A stretch of DNA of 64,000 nt from Actinobaculum sp. 313 (GCF_003073475.1 NZ_CP029033.1:2294001-2358000); one strand, 5' to 3'. Positions 37,271-46,300 are shown, counted from the first letter of the stretch. Numbers and translations: made by a program. Notes: generated by a model from the sequence alone, not told the origin.

Positions 37271-37462
37271 GGGGCCACGCCGCGCTGGGCACAACCGTCT
37301 AGAGCGACTTAGTGTCCCGCTCTCTTTGAAGCGGTCTGGGGAGGAGGCTGGGCACCGCAGGAGTGTTTCCATTGCGCTGCCCAGCGCTCCCGGGATTGCG
37401 ACTTTCGAAGGTTGTGATGAGTACTTCAGACGACTCGGTGCAGCGTCCGTACTCTAGTCGCT
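37271..37462. other. Intergenic stretch with weak hairpins after the ribokinase gene
   Basis: AGAGCG (37301-37306) with CGCTCT (37318-37323), followed by CTTTG, is a weak terminator candidate. GCTGGGCA (37347-37354) with TGCCCAGC (37378-37385) forms a longer stem without a T-run. No gene is visible. Confidence 0.4.
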
Positions 37463-37530
37463 GACTATGGATCCTCTCCGGGTTCTTCGGTTATCTTCGG
37501 CTTTCGCACGGACATACGCGAAAAACCCGG
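37463..37530 (+). repeat. Left composite inverted repeat of the cassette
   Basis: The outer block, a 22-base stretch at 37463-37484 starting GACTATGGATCC, is the exact reverse complement of 40264-40285. After 35 bases the inner block GAAAAACCCGG (37520-37530) is the exact reverse complement of 40218-40228. Outer and inner blocks can also fold on each other (CCGGGTT with AACCCGG). Confidence 0.88.
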
Positions 37531-38644
37531 GGATTCCATCAAGCATTACCTACCGGAGCGTATCTAACAGCCGCGCCGACAAGACCACGACGACAAGCAG
37601 TGACCAGACCTTCCTTGCGGCGTCGTGCGATTCCGCGCGTCCTGTACCATCTCCTCCACTCTGTTACCTCACCTGTCACGTTCGCGCGATTGCCCGAGTT
37701 CCGGATTTGCCCCGTGTCCTATACAGGGACCAACCTCCAGGCTTAGCACTGTCCCAAGCACTACGGGCTGCTGTCAACTCACCGGGTAGCGACGTCGGTA
37801 CACTGTCGCCTTGCCGTTGCCGTCTGTCACGTTCGCACCATTGCCATTGTCACGCTGGCGCCGTCGTTGGCGCAGCACCCGTTGTATTCCCGTCGGTCTG
37901 AGCCGTTTCGAGGGCGCGGCCAAAGCCGTACCCTGATCGCGGCGAGGGTCCTTTGCACACCCAATATGCGGTGACTCCAGGTACCGCGACCGCGAATAGG
38001 CTGCAATCGTCAGTTGAAGCTCTCCACAATGCCCCAGATGAACATGTAATCCACACCGAGCCCCGGCTGCCACGACTCAGCCGCAGACAGACGACAGACT
38101 AGTCGGTATGAAACACACAGTAACGCACGTGTCGGCTTGCTCCGATTCTTCCGAAGCACCGTCGGAGCCAGCACGCACCGTAGAGCATGAAACAACTACC
38201 ACACAGGAAAAGCCATTGCAGCGAGGATCGGATCGAGCAGTCAGCCATGTCACTGGCACACAGTCACGTATCGCCCTCGCGGAGCAAGTCCGTCGTGCTG
38301 GACTGGAAGAGTGCGTACTCTCAGCCAGCGGGCCGCTACCCAACGCATCCGATGCCGCCAGCGTGGCCGACCGGGAGGAGTGGACCGAGCAGACCAACCG
38401 GCACAATCAAACCAGCCCGCCAGAGCAGACCGACACCGCAGGGTCGGCAACCTCGCCAGAACAACGCAACCCGCAAGAACGAGGAAATACTGGGAAGTCA
38501 AACGGCACGGAGCGCGCCGACAGGACAGTCATGAGCCCCCGGCAAGCTACTTGCGCCTCTCCGAATTGTTCTGTTCCGGAGCCACCACATGTTGGCCAGC
38601 ACAACAGAGTTGGCGCCAAGGTCGTGCCTCCCCAGGAGGAAACC

Positions 38645-39910
38645 GTGCGCATAAGCCCATCCACCAAAACAGCGGTCCAGTCCCACCCGGCTCCACACGC
38701 TGGAAGCACAAGAGGCATTGCCGCCCACAAATCCGATCAAGGGTCCTCACATGTGCCGCGGACCGTTTCTCCACCGAGCCGACGAGGTCAAGCAGAAGCA
38801 AACTCTTCATCGCCGTCCACGGCAACCATTCCTGCTGTCTCTCAGGCGTACCTACCTCTCTCCTTCCCTGACACTTCGCGCGAACAGGTCACGCCGAGCG
38901 AACCGTTCGGGAACATCCCCTACGTTCTTCAAACAAGCCGCCTCTCTAGCAAAGAGCTGCGCCAGCTTGAAGAGCGCTCGTGGATATGCCTTGGAAAAAA
39001 CCTCTACGCCGAACCATTGGCCGGGACTGGCACGCAACAGTCTGAGCACGATCGACACATCTTCCTCTCACAATTGCGCTTGTTCACCGAGCGGACTGCT
39101 GGCGCACCCGTCGTCATCGCCGGTGAAGCGGCTGCGTGCGTCTGGGGAAGCGACCTGCTGCATCTTCCTGACTGCATCGACTACTATCAGCTCGGTGGCG
39201 CCTGGCAGAGGGCTCCACTCAGGACCCCTCGTGTTCTACGACCAAGGCGCAGAAACCCGTTGGCACCAGACTCGCAGATTTGTAACATCGATGGCGTTTA
39301 CGTAACAAACAGACATCGTACTGCTGTTGATGTGGGACGCTGGGCGTCGGACGCCGAGCAGGCAGTCGTGACCATCAGTTCCATCATGCGCCAGCTCATC
39401 GGCACCGAGCCGCGGCAAGGGCACCGAGTCGATGGCACGCTAGTGAGGGACGATCTGCAACTCAAAGCGCTACTGGCCGACATACTCGACGGCATGGGAG
39501 CAAAAGCTGGGACGATACGTGCACGCAGACGGATCAACTTGTCGTCAGCTCTTTGTGGCTCGACAGGCGTGAGTAGGCTGTGGTGGCTTCTTCAGCTCTT
39601 CGGCTTTCCGGCGCCCGAGTTGCAGTATCCGATTCTGACTGACACTGGACTGTATTTTGCAGACTTCGCATGGCCGGAGTGGAGGCGAATCATCGAACTC
39701 GACAGGTTTGATGAGCTTGAGCCTAGTCTGACCGGCGACGACGTTGCGGAGCCGTTGACCCGCATCAATTCCTTGCGACATCAAGGTTGGGAAGTACTAC
39801 ATATTCGGCCACAGGATCTGGTCAACCACACTCGTCTCGTTCGACGACTCCAGCAGTTCTTCCCCGCGCGAGCGGGGGTGATACCACGACTGTCAAGAGC
39901 ACTTCTATGA
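38645..39910 (+). CDS. AbiEi-like/DUF559-type nuclease-fold protein
   Basis: 421 residues from GTG 38645, chosen because AGGAGG sits 5 bases upstream; the same frame is open back to ATG 38108 (600 residues) but has no ribosome site there. The first 100 residues are low-complexity. Then comes a small winged-helix-like segment (YVLQTSRLSSKELRQLEERS, GKNLYAEPL) as in AbiEi-type antitoxin-domain proteins, and a C-terminal Vsr/DUF559-like domain: LTDTGLYFADFAWPEWRRII, ELDRFDE, LRHQGWEVLHIRPQDL. Related proteins are common solitary genes in actinobacteria, often called type IV antitoxin-like without a proven partner. No AbiEii-like toxin is adjacent. Function unknown. Confidence 0.6.
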   Translation: MRISPSTKTAVQSHPAPHAGSTRGIAAHKSDQGSSHVPRTVSPPSRRGQAEANSSSPSTATIPAVSQAYLPLSFPDTSREQVTPSEPFGNIPYVLQTSRLSSKELRQLEERSWICLGKNLYAEPLAGTGTQQSEHDRHIFLSQLRLFTERTAGAPVVIAGEAAACVWGSDLLHLPDCIDYYQLGGAWQRAPLRTPRVLRPRRRNPLAPDSQICNIDGVYVTNRHRTAVDVGRWASDAEQAVVTISSIMRQLIGTEPRQGHRVDGTLVRDDLQLKALLADILDGMGAKAGTIRARRRINLSSALCGSTGVSRLWWLLQLFGFPAPELQYPILTDTGLYFADFAWPEWRRIIELDRFDELEPSLTGDDVAEPLTRINSLRHQGWEVLHIRPQDLVNHTRLVRRLQQFFPARAGVIPRLSRALL

Positions 39911-40217
39911 TGCCGGGAGCCGTTGGCATACACGCCTCACCTTGTTCATCCTGCGTGCCGCTCGCAAAATCTGCTGCCCTTGACGTTCCTACCCGACGTC
40001 GTCATTCGGTTCAGGCCACAGATGTCAACGGACTGTTCTCCCCCTGATATCTCGCCAATCCCCGGCCGTCTCACCACCCTCCGGACCCTTTCCACCCCGG
40101 ACCCTTCGCCAGTCACCTGTTGTCTCACCACCCTCCGGACCCTCCACCAGTCACCGATTGTTTAGCGAATCCCCGGATCCTTCACCAACGTGGCGGCCTA
40201 ATCGCACGAACAGACAA
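39911..40217. other. Right interior of the cassette, no gene
   Basis: About 300 bases after the AbiEi-like stop, rich in CCGGACCCT/CCCCGGATCC motifs that resemble fragments of the cassette ends. No coding sequence can be supported. Confidence 0.5.
40068..40143. repeat. Tandem duplication, 22-bp unit
   Basis: A 22-base unit starting GTCTCACCACCCTCCGGACC occurs exactly at 40068-40089 and 40122-40143, a period of 54. Confidence 0.8.
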
Positions 40218-40285
40218 CCGGGTTTTTCACCAGCCTCCGGACACTTCGCGGTCATAGAGCAAAAACCCGGAGAGGATCCATAGTC
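40218..40285 (-). repeat. Right composite inverted repeat of the cassette
   Basis: The inner block CCGGGTTTTTC (40218-40228), a gap of 35 bases, then the outer 22-base block ending GGATCCATAGTC (40264-40285). Block order, gap length and total length (68 bases) equal those of the left end, while the 35-base gap sequence itself is not conserved. Confidence 0.88.
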
Positions 40286-40641
40286 TGCAACATCGCACAC
40301 CCCAACGAGCGCCTCTCCTCCGGCGAGCTCCACCAACTACATGACGCAACTACTACCATCTAGCAAGATGAAACAACAATAAATAGTGTAATAGTCACAC
40401 AAACCGGCTTTTATCAACGTAACTCGATTTCCCGACATATCTGACTAACAACGAGCACTAACCATCATGAATCACTTCAATTCACGCGCAAGCGCTCAAC
40501 ACCACTTTCAGCAGCATGTCTGAGAACAACGCCTTATATGCGATACATGCGCGGACTGCCCATCCGACGTACGCAGGCTCATGGGGCACACCCACATGCA
40601 GTGAATGCGCCCCATGAGCTGCGGATTACTAAACGTGCCGC
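40286..40641. other. A+T-rich intergenic stretch
   Basis: 356 bases between the cassette and dhaL; 40360-40500 is clearly richer in A and T than the surrounding sequence (for example AACAACAATAAATAGTG). No gene or RNA was recognised, apart from the hairpin at its dhaL end. Confidence 0.5.
40577..40619 (-). terminator. Hairpin downstream of dhaL
   Basis: GCTCATGGGGC (40577-40587) pairs perfectly with GCCCCATGAGC (40609-40619), with a loop of 21 bases. It lies 22 bases past the dhaL stop on the minus strand. There is no T-run, so it may be a processing or stability hairpin rather than a strong intrinsic terminator. Confidence 0.5.
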
Positions 40642-41274
40642 CTAGGCGAAACTGGTCAGGCCCTCGATCAAGTACACGGAAGCCTGGCCTCCTTGGTCTA
40701 CTAGGCCAACGGCCTTATCACCGAAAACGGCCGCCTTTCCGAACCGGGGAACCATACCCTTGGTCGCCTCCAGCCCCTCGGACGCCCCGGCCCGCGCCGC
40801 CTGCGCGACCTCCGTGAGCCCGCCGTCCTCGTCGTCAACCTTCGCCCGAGCTGATCGCGCCGCCGGTGCAAGAACGTCAAGCAGGGTGCAATCGCCTTCC
40901 TGGCACTTTCCACGTTTGGCGACGCCGTCGCGCAAACCTTCCAGAAGTGTTGCCAGCCCGGCCGCGTCAATCGCTCCTTGCCCGCGCAGTCCGCGTCCGG
41001 CCTGCATTAGCGCCGAGGCCATAAGCGTTCCCATGGTGGAAGGTACCGCGCCGGCCATCGCCATGCCGCCTTTCATGAGCATCTCGCCGCAATCGTTACC
41101 CTCATAGGTGCCGACACTCTCAGCGAGTGCCGCGAAGCCCTTGCGCATGGTGATCCCAAGGTCGCCGTCGCCTAGAGCCGCGTCCATTTCACGCAGTGTT
41201 TCCTCATGGTCCGCCATATTCTGCGCAACCACGGCGAAAAGCTTGGCCAGCTCGGCCACGCCCAGGCTCTCCAT
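40642..41274 (-). CDS. dhaL: Dihydroxyacetone kinase subunit DhaL
   Basis: 210 residues. The ADP/Mg-binding subunit: MDAALGDGDLGITMRKG at about 30-45, then MAMAGAVPSTMGTLMASALM and GQGAIDAAGLATLLEGLRDG. DhaL works with DhaK to phosphorylate dihydroxyacetone; in PTS-type systems the phosphate comes from DhaM, while in some relatives ATP is used directly. Its ATG shares one base with the dhaK stop (TAATG), so the two are co-translated. No dhaM is present in the window. It is last in an operon that starts with a DapA-like gene. Confidence 0.9.
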   Translation of the reverse strand: MESLGVAELAKLFAVVAQNMADHEETLREMDAALGDGDLGITMRKGFAALAESVGTYEGNDCGEMLMKGGMAMAGAVPSTMGTLMASALMQAGRGLRGQGAIDAAGLATLLEGLRDGVAKRGKCQEGDCTLLDVLAPAARSARAKVDDEDGGLTEVAQAARAGASEGLEATKGMVPRFGKAAVFGDKAVGLVDQGGQASVYLIEGLTSFA

Positions 41275-42278
41275 TACTTGGCCTCCTGCACAAAGAACGG
41301 TGTGGCAGCTGGCGCGAGAAGCAGGTCCTCGAGCTCGTCGTCCAACTCGATGAGGCTGATAGAGGCTCCCGCCATGTCCATTGAGGTGACGTACTCGCCG
41401 ACATAGGTCTTCGCAACCGTGACTTCCCGTTCGCCGAGTTCCGCCAGCACCTCGCCAGCCAGAATGTACAGCTCGTCCAGCGGCGTCGAGCCGAGGCCGT
41501 TCACGAGCACGGCCACTCGCCCTCCGGCAGCCACAGGGCGATCATTCAAAATGGTCTCCACGCTCTCCTTGGCCAGCTCGCGGGCGGGCTTGACCTCGCC
41601 GGTCCACACGCCCGGCTCGCCGTGGATGCCGACGCCCATTCCCATCTCGTTTTCGCCCAACTCGAAGTTGGGCTTCCCGGTACCGGGGATCACGCAGGGC
41701 GCCATGGCGAATCCAACGGTGCGCGTGCGATCATTGGCCTTCTCCGCCGCCGCGGTCACCTCGTCGAGTCCCGCGCCACGCGCCGCCGTCGCGCCCGCGC
41801 ATTTGTACACGAAGAAGATTCCGGCCACGCCACGTCGGCGGTCCTTCTCCTCCGGTGGCGCCGAGTTCACGTCGTCGTTACCGAGGACGGTCCTGGTCTC
41901 AATACCCTCCATCTCACACATCTCGCCGGCCATGTCGAAGTTCATGACATCGCCGGTGTAGTTCCCATACAGATACAGGAGGCCTTTACCGGTGTTACAC
42001 GCTTTCGACAGTTCGAAGAGTTGCGCCGACGACGGCGACTGGAATACGTCTCCAACACCGCATCCGTCCAGCATGCCGTCTCCGACGTACCCGAGGAAAA
42101 GCGGAAGATGCCCGGTACCTCCTCCAGTTATGATCCCGACTTTGTCTGGGACCATGGCCGCGCGAGCATAGCAACGCAGGTCATCGCCCACGGGCTGCAC
42201 CTGCTCGCCGTGAACGGCGTAGATACCCCGCAGCATGTCATCGGTGTACGTCTCCGGGGAATTGATCACTTTCTTCAT
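41274..42278 (-). CDS. dhaK: Dihydroxyacetone kinase subunit DhaK (or related ketose kinase)
   Basis: 334 residues behind AAAGGAG. Substrate-binding subunit: MKKVINSPETYTDDMLRGIY, GIITGGGTGHLPLFLGYVGD, YLYGNYTGDVMNFDMAGEM, and the histidine that binds substrate covalently in MGMGVGIHGEPG (about residue 220). The family makes a hemiaminal with dihydroxyacetone; close relatives phosphorylate L-erythrulose or glyceraldehyde. Its start overlaps the tctA stop (ATGA). Placement with a tricarboxylate-type transporter and an aldolase-like gene suggests that the ketose comes from cleavage of an imported acid (inference). Confidence 0.9.
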   Translation of the reverse strand: MKKVINSPETYTDDMLRGIYAVHGEQVQPVGDDLRCYARAAMVPDKVGIITGGGTGHLPLFLGYVGDGMLDGCGVGDVFQSPSSAQLFELSKACNTGKGLLYLYGNYTGDVMNFDMAGEMCEMEGIETRTVLGNDDVNSAPPEEKDRRRGVAGIFFVYKCAGATAARGAGLDEVTAAAEKANDRTRTVGFAMAPCVIPGTGKPNFELGENEMGMGVGIHGEPGVWTGEVKPARELAKESVETILNDRPVAAGGRVAVLVNGLGSTPLDELYILAGEVLAELGEREVTVAKTYVGEYVTSMDMAGASISLIELDDELEDLLLAPAATPFFVQEAK

Positions 42279-43819
42279 TGCACAGTCTCCTTTGTCTGTA
42301 CGGGTAGCCGGCGACTCCGGCTACTCTTTTGTAGCGAGCGCAACAGCGGGACGACGAAGGTAAGAGCCACCAGCACCACCAGCACGAGCGACACCGGGCG
42401 AGTGACAAAAATCGAGTAGCTCCCGTTCGACATCACGAGCGCACGTCGCAAGTTTGATTCAAACATACTTCCCAGTAACAGGCCAAGGATAAAAGGTCCC
42501 GGTGGGAAACCGTGCGCCTTGAACAGGTAACCCAGCACGCCGGCGATGAACATGAGGATGACATCGAAGAAGTTGTTATTGAGCGAATATGAGCCGACGA
42601 CGCACAGCCCACACACCGCTACCCACACGGTCGATTGTGAAACGCTCAGCGCGCGGGCCGAGGCCTTCGCCGTCGCCAGCCCGAATGCGAGCATTACCAG
42701 ATTGGCCAGCAACATCAGCAACATGACCTGCGCGGTGAAATCAGCGTTCTCGCTAAACATCTTGTATCCCGGTTGCATGCCGTACATGGTCAGTGAACCG
42801 ATCAGAATGGCGGTAACGGCGTCGCCCGGAATGCCGAGCGTCAGCATCGTTGTCATGGCCCCGCCGATCACACCGTTGTTGGCAGCCGAACTCACGGCAA
42901 GCCCCTCTACGGATCCCTTCCCATATTCGTCCCCATGCTTGCTGAACTTCTTACTGTTGCCCCAGCAAATGATGGAGGCGATGTCACCGCCCGCAGCTGG
43001 AATCGCTCCGATAATCGTGGACGCACCGGCAGCCACCGTGGTCCGGGGCACTAGGCCAAGCGTCTCCTTCACCGGTGGCAATACGCGCCCGAGTTTCAGA
43101 TTCCTCTTCCGCTCCGCCAGTTCCTCGGCTTCACGGGCTCGATTGCGGATGTGAATCTGGTAGAGCACCTCCCCGATCCCGAAGATGCCGATCATTACCG
43201 GGATGAAAGAGACACCCGCCAGCAGAGACGTCTGCCCCATCGTGAATCGTTTAACGGAAAGGATTGGATCAAGACCAATCGACGCGACAAGCAGACCGGC
43301 CGCACCCACCACAAGGCCCTTCAAAACATCATCACTGGCGACGGCGATCATCATCGCCAGGCCGAATACCGCCAACAGGCAATACTCGGACGGTCCGAAT
43401 GTGACGGTGAACCGCGCAATCGGGCTGGCGAAGAGGATCAAGGCGATAACGCTCACCACACCGCCTAACACCGAGAAGATTACGTTGACGCCCAATGCGA
43501 TACCGCCCTGCCCACGTCGGTAGAGCGGGTAACCGTCGAAGCTTTGGGTGATAGAGGCGGGCGTACCCGGCGTATTGACGAGAATCGCCGATATGCCGCC
43601 GGCAAAGATAGCCGCATTCCACAAGCCCATCAGCATGGCGAATCCCTCGGTAGGAGAGAACCAGAAGGTTATAGGAGTCATAATGGCAATCGCCATCGTG
43701 GCCGACAGGCCCGGCAACGCACCGATAATGGTGCCAATAACAACTCCGGCACATAGGAAGAGCAGCACGGAAGGCTGCATTAGTGTTTGCAGGGCACTTG
43801 CCCATACTTCTGAACTCAT
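42275..43819 (-). CDS. tctA: Tripartite tricarboxylate transporter, large membrane subunit TctA
   Basis: 514 residues with about 12 membrane helices. Family blocks: GVVIGTIIGALPGLSATMAI near the N-terminus, LVNTPGTPASITQSFDGYPL, and a second ASTIIGAIPAAGGDIASIIC. The TTT family imports carboxylates such as citrate or tartrate using a binding protein and an ion gradient. tctB is 9 bases upstream and tctC precedes it, a complete transporter on the minus strand. The substrate is not known; the downstream kinase and upstream lyase point to a sugar-acid-like compound. Confidence 0.93.
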   Translation of the reverse strand: MSSEVWASALQTLMQPSVLLFLCAGVVIGTIIGALPGLSATMAIAIMTPITFWFSPTEGFAMLMGLWNAAIFAGGISAILVNTPGTPASITQSFDGYPLYRRGQGGIALGVNVIFSVLGGVVSVIALILFASPIARFTVTFGPSEYCLLAVFGLAMMIAVASDDVLKGLVVGAAGLLVASIGLDPILSVKRFTMGQTSLLAGVSFIPVMIGIFGIGEVLYQIHIRNRAREAEELAERKRNLKLGRVLPPVKETLGLVPRTTVAAGASTIIGAIPAAGGDIASIICWGNSKKFSKHGDEYGKGSVEGLAVSSAANNGVIGGAMTTMLTLGIPGDAVTAILIGSLTMYGMQPGYKMFSENADFTAQVMLLMLLANLVMLAFGLATAKASARALSVSQSTVWVAVCGLCVVGSYSLNNNFFDVILMFIAGVLGYLFKAHGFPPGPFILGLLLGSMFESNLRRALVMSNGSYSIFVTRPVSLVLVVLVALTFVVPLLRSLQKSSRSRRLPVQTKETVQ

Positions 43820-43828
43820 TGTCCGTCC

Positions 43829-44380
43829 TTACACCGCGAATTGGATGGAGAACCCGAGCGTGAATGCCAAGTAGATGAAGAGGGTGAAGCACGCGGGGAA
43901 GATGAGAAGGAAACGTAGAGGCCTGCGATAGAGTGCCGACATGAGCAGCGTCATAACGTAAAGCCCCGGATAGAACCACCCGGTCGCATGCCAGAAAGTG
44001 AGGAACACGGCCAGTAACGCCAGTGTTCCGAGTAGGAGTAGGGCGTCCTGTTTCCGCTCGGCCGGTTCAAGTTCTGGCTCCGATGATGCCTGCTCGACGG
44101 CGACGTGCTCCGGCTCCAGCACTGCCTGCGCCCGCTCGCTCGGTGCCGTCGGCCCCTTCCGCGTCGTCGAGAACGAAGTAACGAGCGCTCGCACCGCCAG
44201 AACCAAGCCGAGTGCTGCCAGCAGCGCGCCGAGCACGATGGGGAAGAACCCCGCGCCCGGCACGCCGTCGGACGTGGCAGCTTCGAAGGTCAGGTTGCTA
44301 TCACGTATCGCCGAGACGAGGAATGCACCACCCACTAGGAAGGCGAGGCCTCCCGAGATAAGGTCGTCTTTGCGTAACAT
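43829..44380 (-). CDS. tctB: Tripartite tricarboxylate transporter, small membrane subunit TctB
   Basis: 183 residues and four predicted membrane segments (LAFLVGGAFLVSAI, FFPIVLGALLAALGLVLAVR, LLLGTLALLAVFLTFWHATG, FLLIFPACFTLFIYLAFTLG). GVPGAGFFPIVLGALL is typical of TctB. A charged cytoplasmic loop of about 45 residues (EPEHVAVEQASSEPELEPAE) separates the second and third helices. It acts with TctA in the membrane. It lies between tctC and tctA with gaps of 11 and 9 bases. Confidence 0.88.
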   Translation of the reverse strand: MLRKDDLISGGLAFLVGGAFLVSAIRDSNLTFEAATSDGVPGAGFFPIVLGALLAALGLVLAVRALVTSFSTTRKGPTAPSERAQAVLEPEHVAVEQASSEPELEPAERKQDALLLLGTLALLAVFLTFWHATGWFYPGLYVMTLLMSALYRRPLRFLLIFPACFTLFIYLAFTLGFSIQFAV

Positions 44381-44391
44381 GGCCGCGCGCC

Positions 44392-45375
44392 TCAGCTATT
44401 GACAATGCCTAGCCGTGGGATCAGTTCGGAGAAACGCGCCAGGTCCTCAGCAGCGGCGGCATCCATATCCGGTCCACTCAAATAGGCGTGCTCATAACCA
44501 CGTTCCGCCAGGAAGTCGACCACCGAGTCCGAGTTCATTGCAGATCCACTCGCATCCTGAAGTACGGCAACCACCTCATCGGGAGTGTCTTTTGGCACAG
44601 CGAATCCACCCCATCCCTGCACGGTAAGGTCCACACCCAGCTCAGAGGCGGTCGGAACATCAGGCAGAATGGACGAACGCTCATCGCCCAGCACGGTCAG
44701 TACCTTCAGTTCTCCGGACTCCACGGAGGACTGCACCTCCGACGGACTGACGGTGACGGCTTGAATATTCCCACCCACGAGTGCTGCAACAGCGGGCGCC
44801 GCACCGTCGAAGGGAACATGGGTAAACTCAACATCCTCTTCCTGCTCGATTGATGCTGCGGCAACGTGCCAGATCGAGCCGGTGCCAGAGTTTCCGACTT
44901 GGATCTCGCCGGGGTGCTCACGGGCGTAGTCGGCGAAGTCCTCGTAGCTATCCCACGGGCTATCCGCCCGGACCGTCACCGCTGCCGGGATGGTCATCAC
45001 ACGGCCAAGGAAGGTGAAATCATCGGTGGATAGGTCGGTGAATCCCAACGCCTTGAGCATTGCCGATTCGACTGGCATATACGCGATGGTGTAGCCGTCG
45101 GCTTTTGAGCTTCGAACCTGCTCCAGTCCGATGGCACCAGAAGAGCCCGTCACATTCGTGACGACGACGGAGGTATCCAGTTCCTTTTCAAGCTCTTGCG
45201 CGTAGGCGCGAGCGGTTAGATCGGATGCGCCTCCCGCCGAATACGGCACCACAATGGTCACTTGTTTACCCGCCGGAAAATCCGACCCGTCGGAGTTCTC
45301 CCCCGAGCCGTTTCCACATGCCGCAAGTGCCAGTACCAGGGCACCGGCTGCCAGCATGGCTATCTTTGTTCTCAT
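44392..45375 (-). CDS. tctC: Tripartite tricarboxylate transporter, binding lipoprotein TctC
   Basis: 327 residues from ATG 45375 (MRTKIAMLAAG) behind AAAGGAG; the longer open frame lacks a signal and a ribosome site. The lipobox LAAC (cysteine about 20) is followed by an acidic linker, then TctC blocks: KQVTIVVPYSAGGASDLTAR, VVTNVTGSSGAIGLEQVRSS, GYTIAYMPVESAMLKAL, HVPFDGAAPAVAALVGGNIQ. It is anchored outside and hands the carboxylate to TctAB. The lyase gene stop is 19 bases upstream. Confidence 0.92.
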   Translation of the reverse strand: MRTKIAMLAAGALVLALAACGNGSGENSDGSDFPAGKQVTIVVPYSAGGASDLTARAYAQELEKELDTSVVVTNVTGSSGAIGLEQVRSSKADGYTIAYMPVESAMLKALGFTDLSTDDFTFLGRVMTIPAAVTVRADSPWDSYEDFADYAREHPGEIQVGNSGTGSIWHVAAASIEQEEDVEFTHVPFDGAAPAVAALVGGNIQAVTVSPSEVQSSVESGELKVLTVLGDERSSILPDVPTASELGVDLTVQGWGGFAVPKDTPDEVVAVLQDASGSAMNSDSVVDFLAERGYEHAYLSGPDMDAAAAEDLARFSELIPRLGIVNS

Positions 45376-45394
45376 CGGTGTATGCTCCTTTGCG

Positions 45395-46300
45395 CTATTT
45401 CGACTCATCTGAGAACGATTGAATGGTTTCTTCGATCTGTACGTGAATTTGCTCGTACTCCTCCAGCGGTAGTTGGAGGAGCGGCGGCCGCACCACTCCC
45501 CCGGCAATGCCTCGGCGTGTCAGCAGATACTTGAAGATCGAGATGTCCGCGCCTGCGCGCATGATCGCGATCAGGCGGTTGGCGTTCAGCTGTGCCTGCC
45601 GGGCCTGTACAAGGTCGTCGGCGTCGTACAGTTGCTTGATAGCGACGAAGATCTCCGGCAGCGGCCCCGAGCATCCTGAGACGATGCCATCACACCCGAG
45701 TGCGAGCGCCGGGAGGAACAGGTGGTCGGCGCCTGGCAGCACGGAGAAACCGTCACCGATTGCGAGGTATTCGGCGATGCGCGTCATATTCGGATAGCTG
45801 TACTTAATCCCGACGAGATTGTTACAGCGCTCCCTGATTTCGCGGACCACTGAAACCGAGAGATCGTTGCCCGCCAGCTGCGGAATTGCGTATGCGTAGA
45901 CGGGAAAGTCCTCCGGCACTTCTCGGCACACCGACTCGTAGTAGGAGATTAGAGCTCGGTCGGTGAGCGAGAAGTACATCGGAGTGACAACGCCGATTCC
46001 GTCCGCCCCGGCATCAACCGCGTGATGCGCAAGCGCGATGGTATCGGCAGGCATTTGGCATCCGACATGGATGTACACGGGCACACGCCCGTCGGCCTGG
46101 TCGATCACCGCTTCGGCAACCCGTTTTCTCTCCTCGACGGAACACAGCAGCATTTCTCCTGTCGTCCCCGCGGGATACAGACAGTCAACTCCGGCCTGAA
46201 TGAGGAAATCGACCTGCTCGCGCAGCGACCCGTAGTCAATACTTCCATCTCCCCGGAATGGGGTGGTCATAGCGGTAATAACGCCGGATAGCTTGCGCAT
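45395..46300 (-). CDS. DapA-family lyase/aldolase (not lysine DHDPS)
   Basis: 301 residues from ATG 46300 (MRKLSGVITAMTTPFRGDG). The N-acetylneuraminate lyase/dihydrodipicolinate synthase barrel is complete: LYPAGTTGEMLLCSVEERKR, catalytic tyrosine in VYAYAIPQ (about 135) and Schiff-base lysine in VGIKYSYPN (about 164). Such enzymes cleave or form pyruvate adducts. As first gene of an operon with TctABC and DhaKL and beside an IclR regulator, it is much more likely a catabolic aldolase or lyase than a lysine biosynthesis enzyme. A product pair of pyruvate plus a ketose for DhaKL would fit (inference). Confidence 0.85.
   Translation of the reverse strand: MRKLSGVITAMTTPFRGDGSIDYGSLREQVDFLIQAGVDCLYPAGTTGEMLLCSVEERKRVAEAVIDQADGRVPVYIHVGCQMPADTIALAHHAVDAGADGIGVVTPMYFSLTDRALISYYESVCREVPEDFPVYAYAIPQLAGNDLSVSVVREIRERCNNLVGIKYSYPNMTRIAEYLAIGDGFSVLPGADHLFLPALALGCDGIVSGCSGPLPEIFVAIKQLYDADDLVQARQAQLNANRLIAIMRAGADISIFKYLLTRRGIAGGVVRPPLLQLPLEEYEQIHVQIEETIQSFSDESK

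Larger units (their letters stand above)
37463..40285. mobile_element. Putative inverted-repeat-bounded cassette carrying an AbiEi/DUF559-like gene
   Basis: A 2.8-kb block whose two ends are inverted copies of the same two-part pattern (see the end repeats). It lies between two unrelated catabolic islands and carries one recognisable gene (38645-39910). No transposase or integrase is visible, and I find no clear target duplication. The left interior (37531-38644) shows no supported gene. It could be a non-autonomous transposon or MITE-like unit with cargo; mobility is inference from the ends only. Confidence 0.5.

Noticed and set aside
37463-37530. The AACCCGG hairpins at the cassette ends as transcription terminators
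   Set aside because: The T-runs lie inside the stem next to the loop, not after it, and the blocks recur at equal spacing at both ends of the cassette.
38108-38644. The 179-codon upstream extension of the AbiEi-like gene
   Set aside because: There is no ribosome site at ATG 38108, the sequence is low-complexity, and a textbook AGGAGG precedes GTG 38645; left as an alternative only.
45395-46300. The DapA-like gene as lysine-pathway dapA
   Set aside because: The active-site Tyr and Lys are shared by the whole superfamily; the operon with TctABC and DhaKL and the divergent IclR gene point to catabolism.
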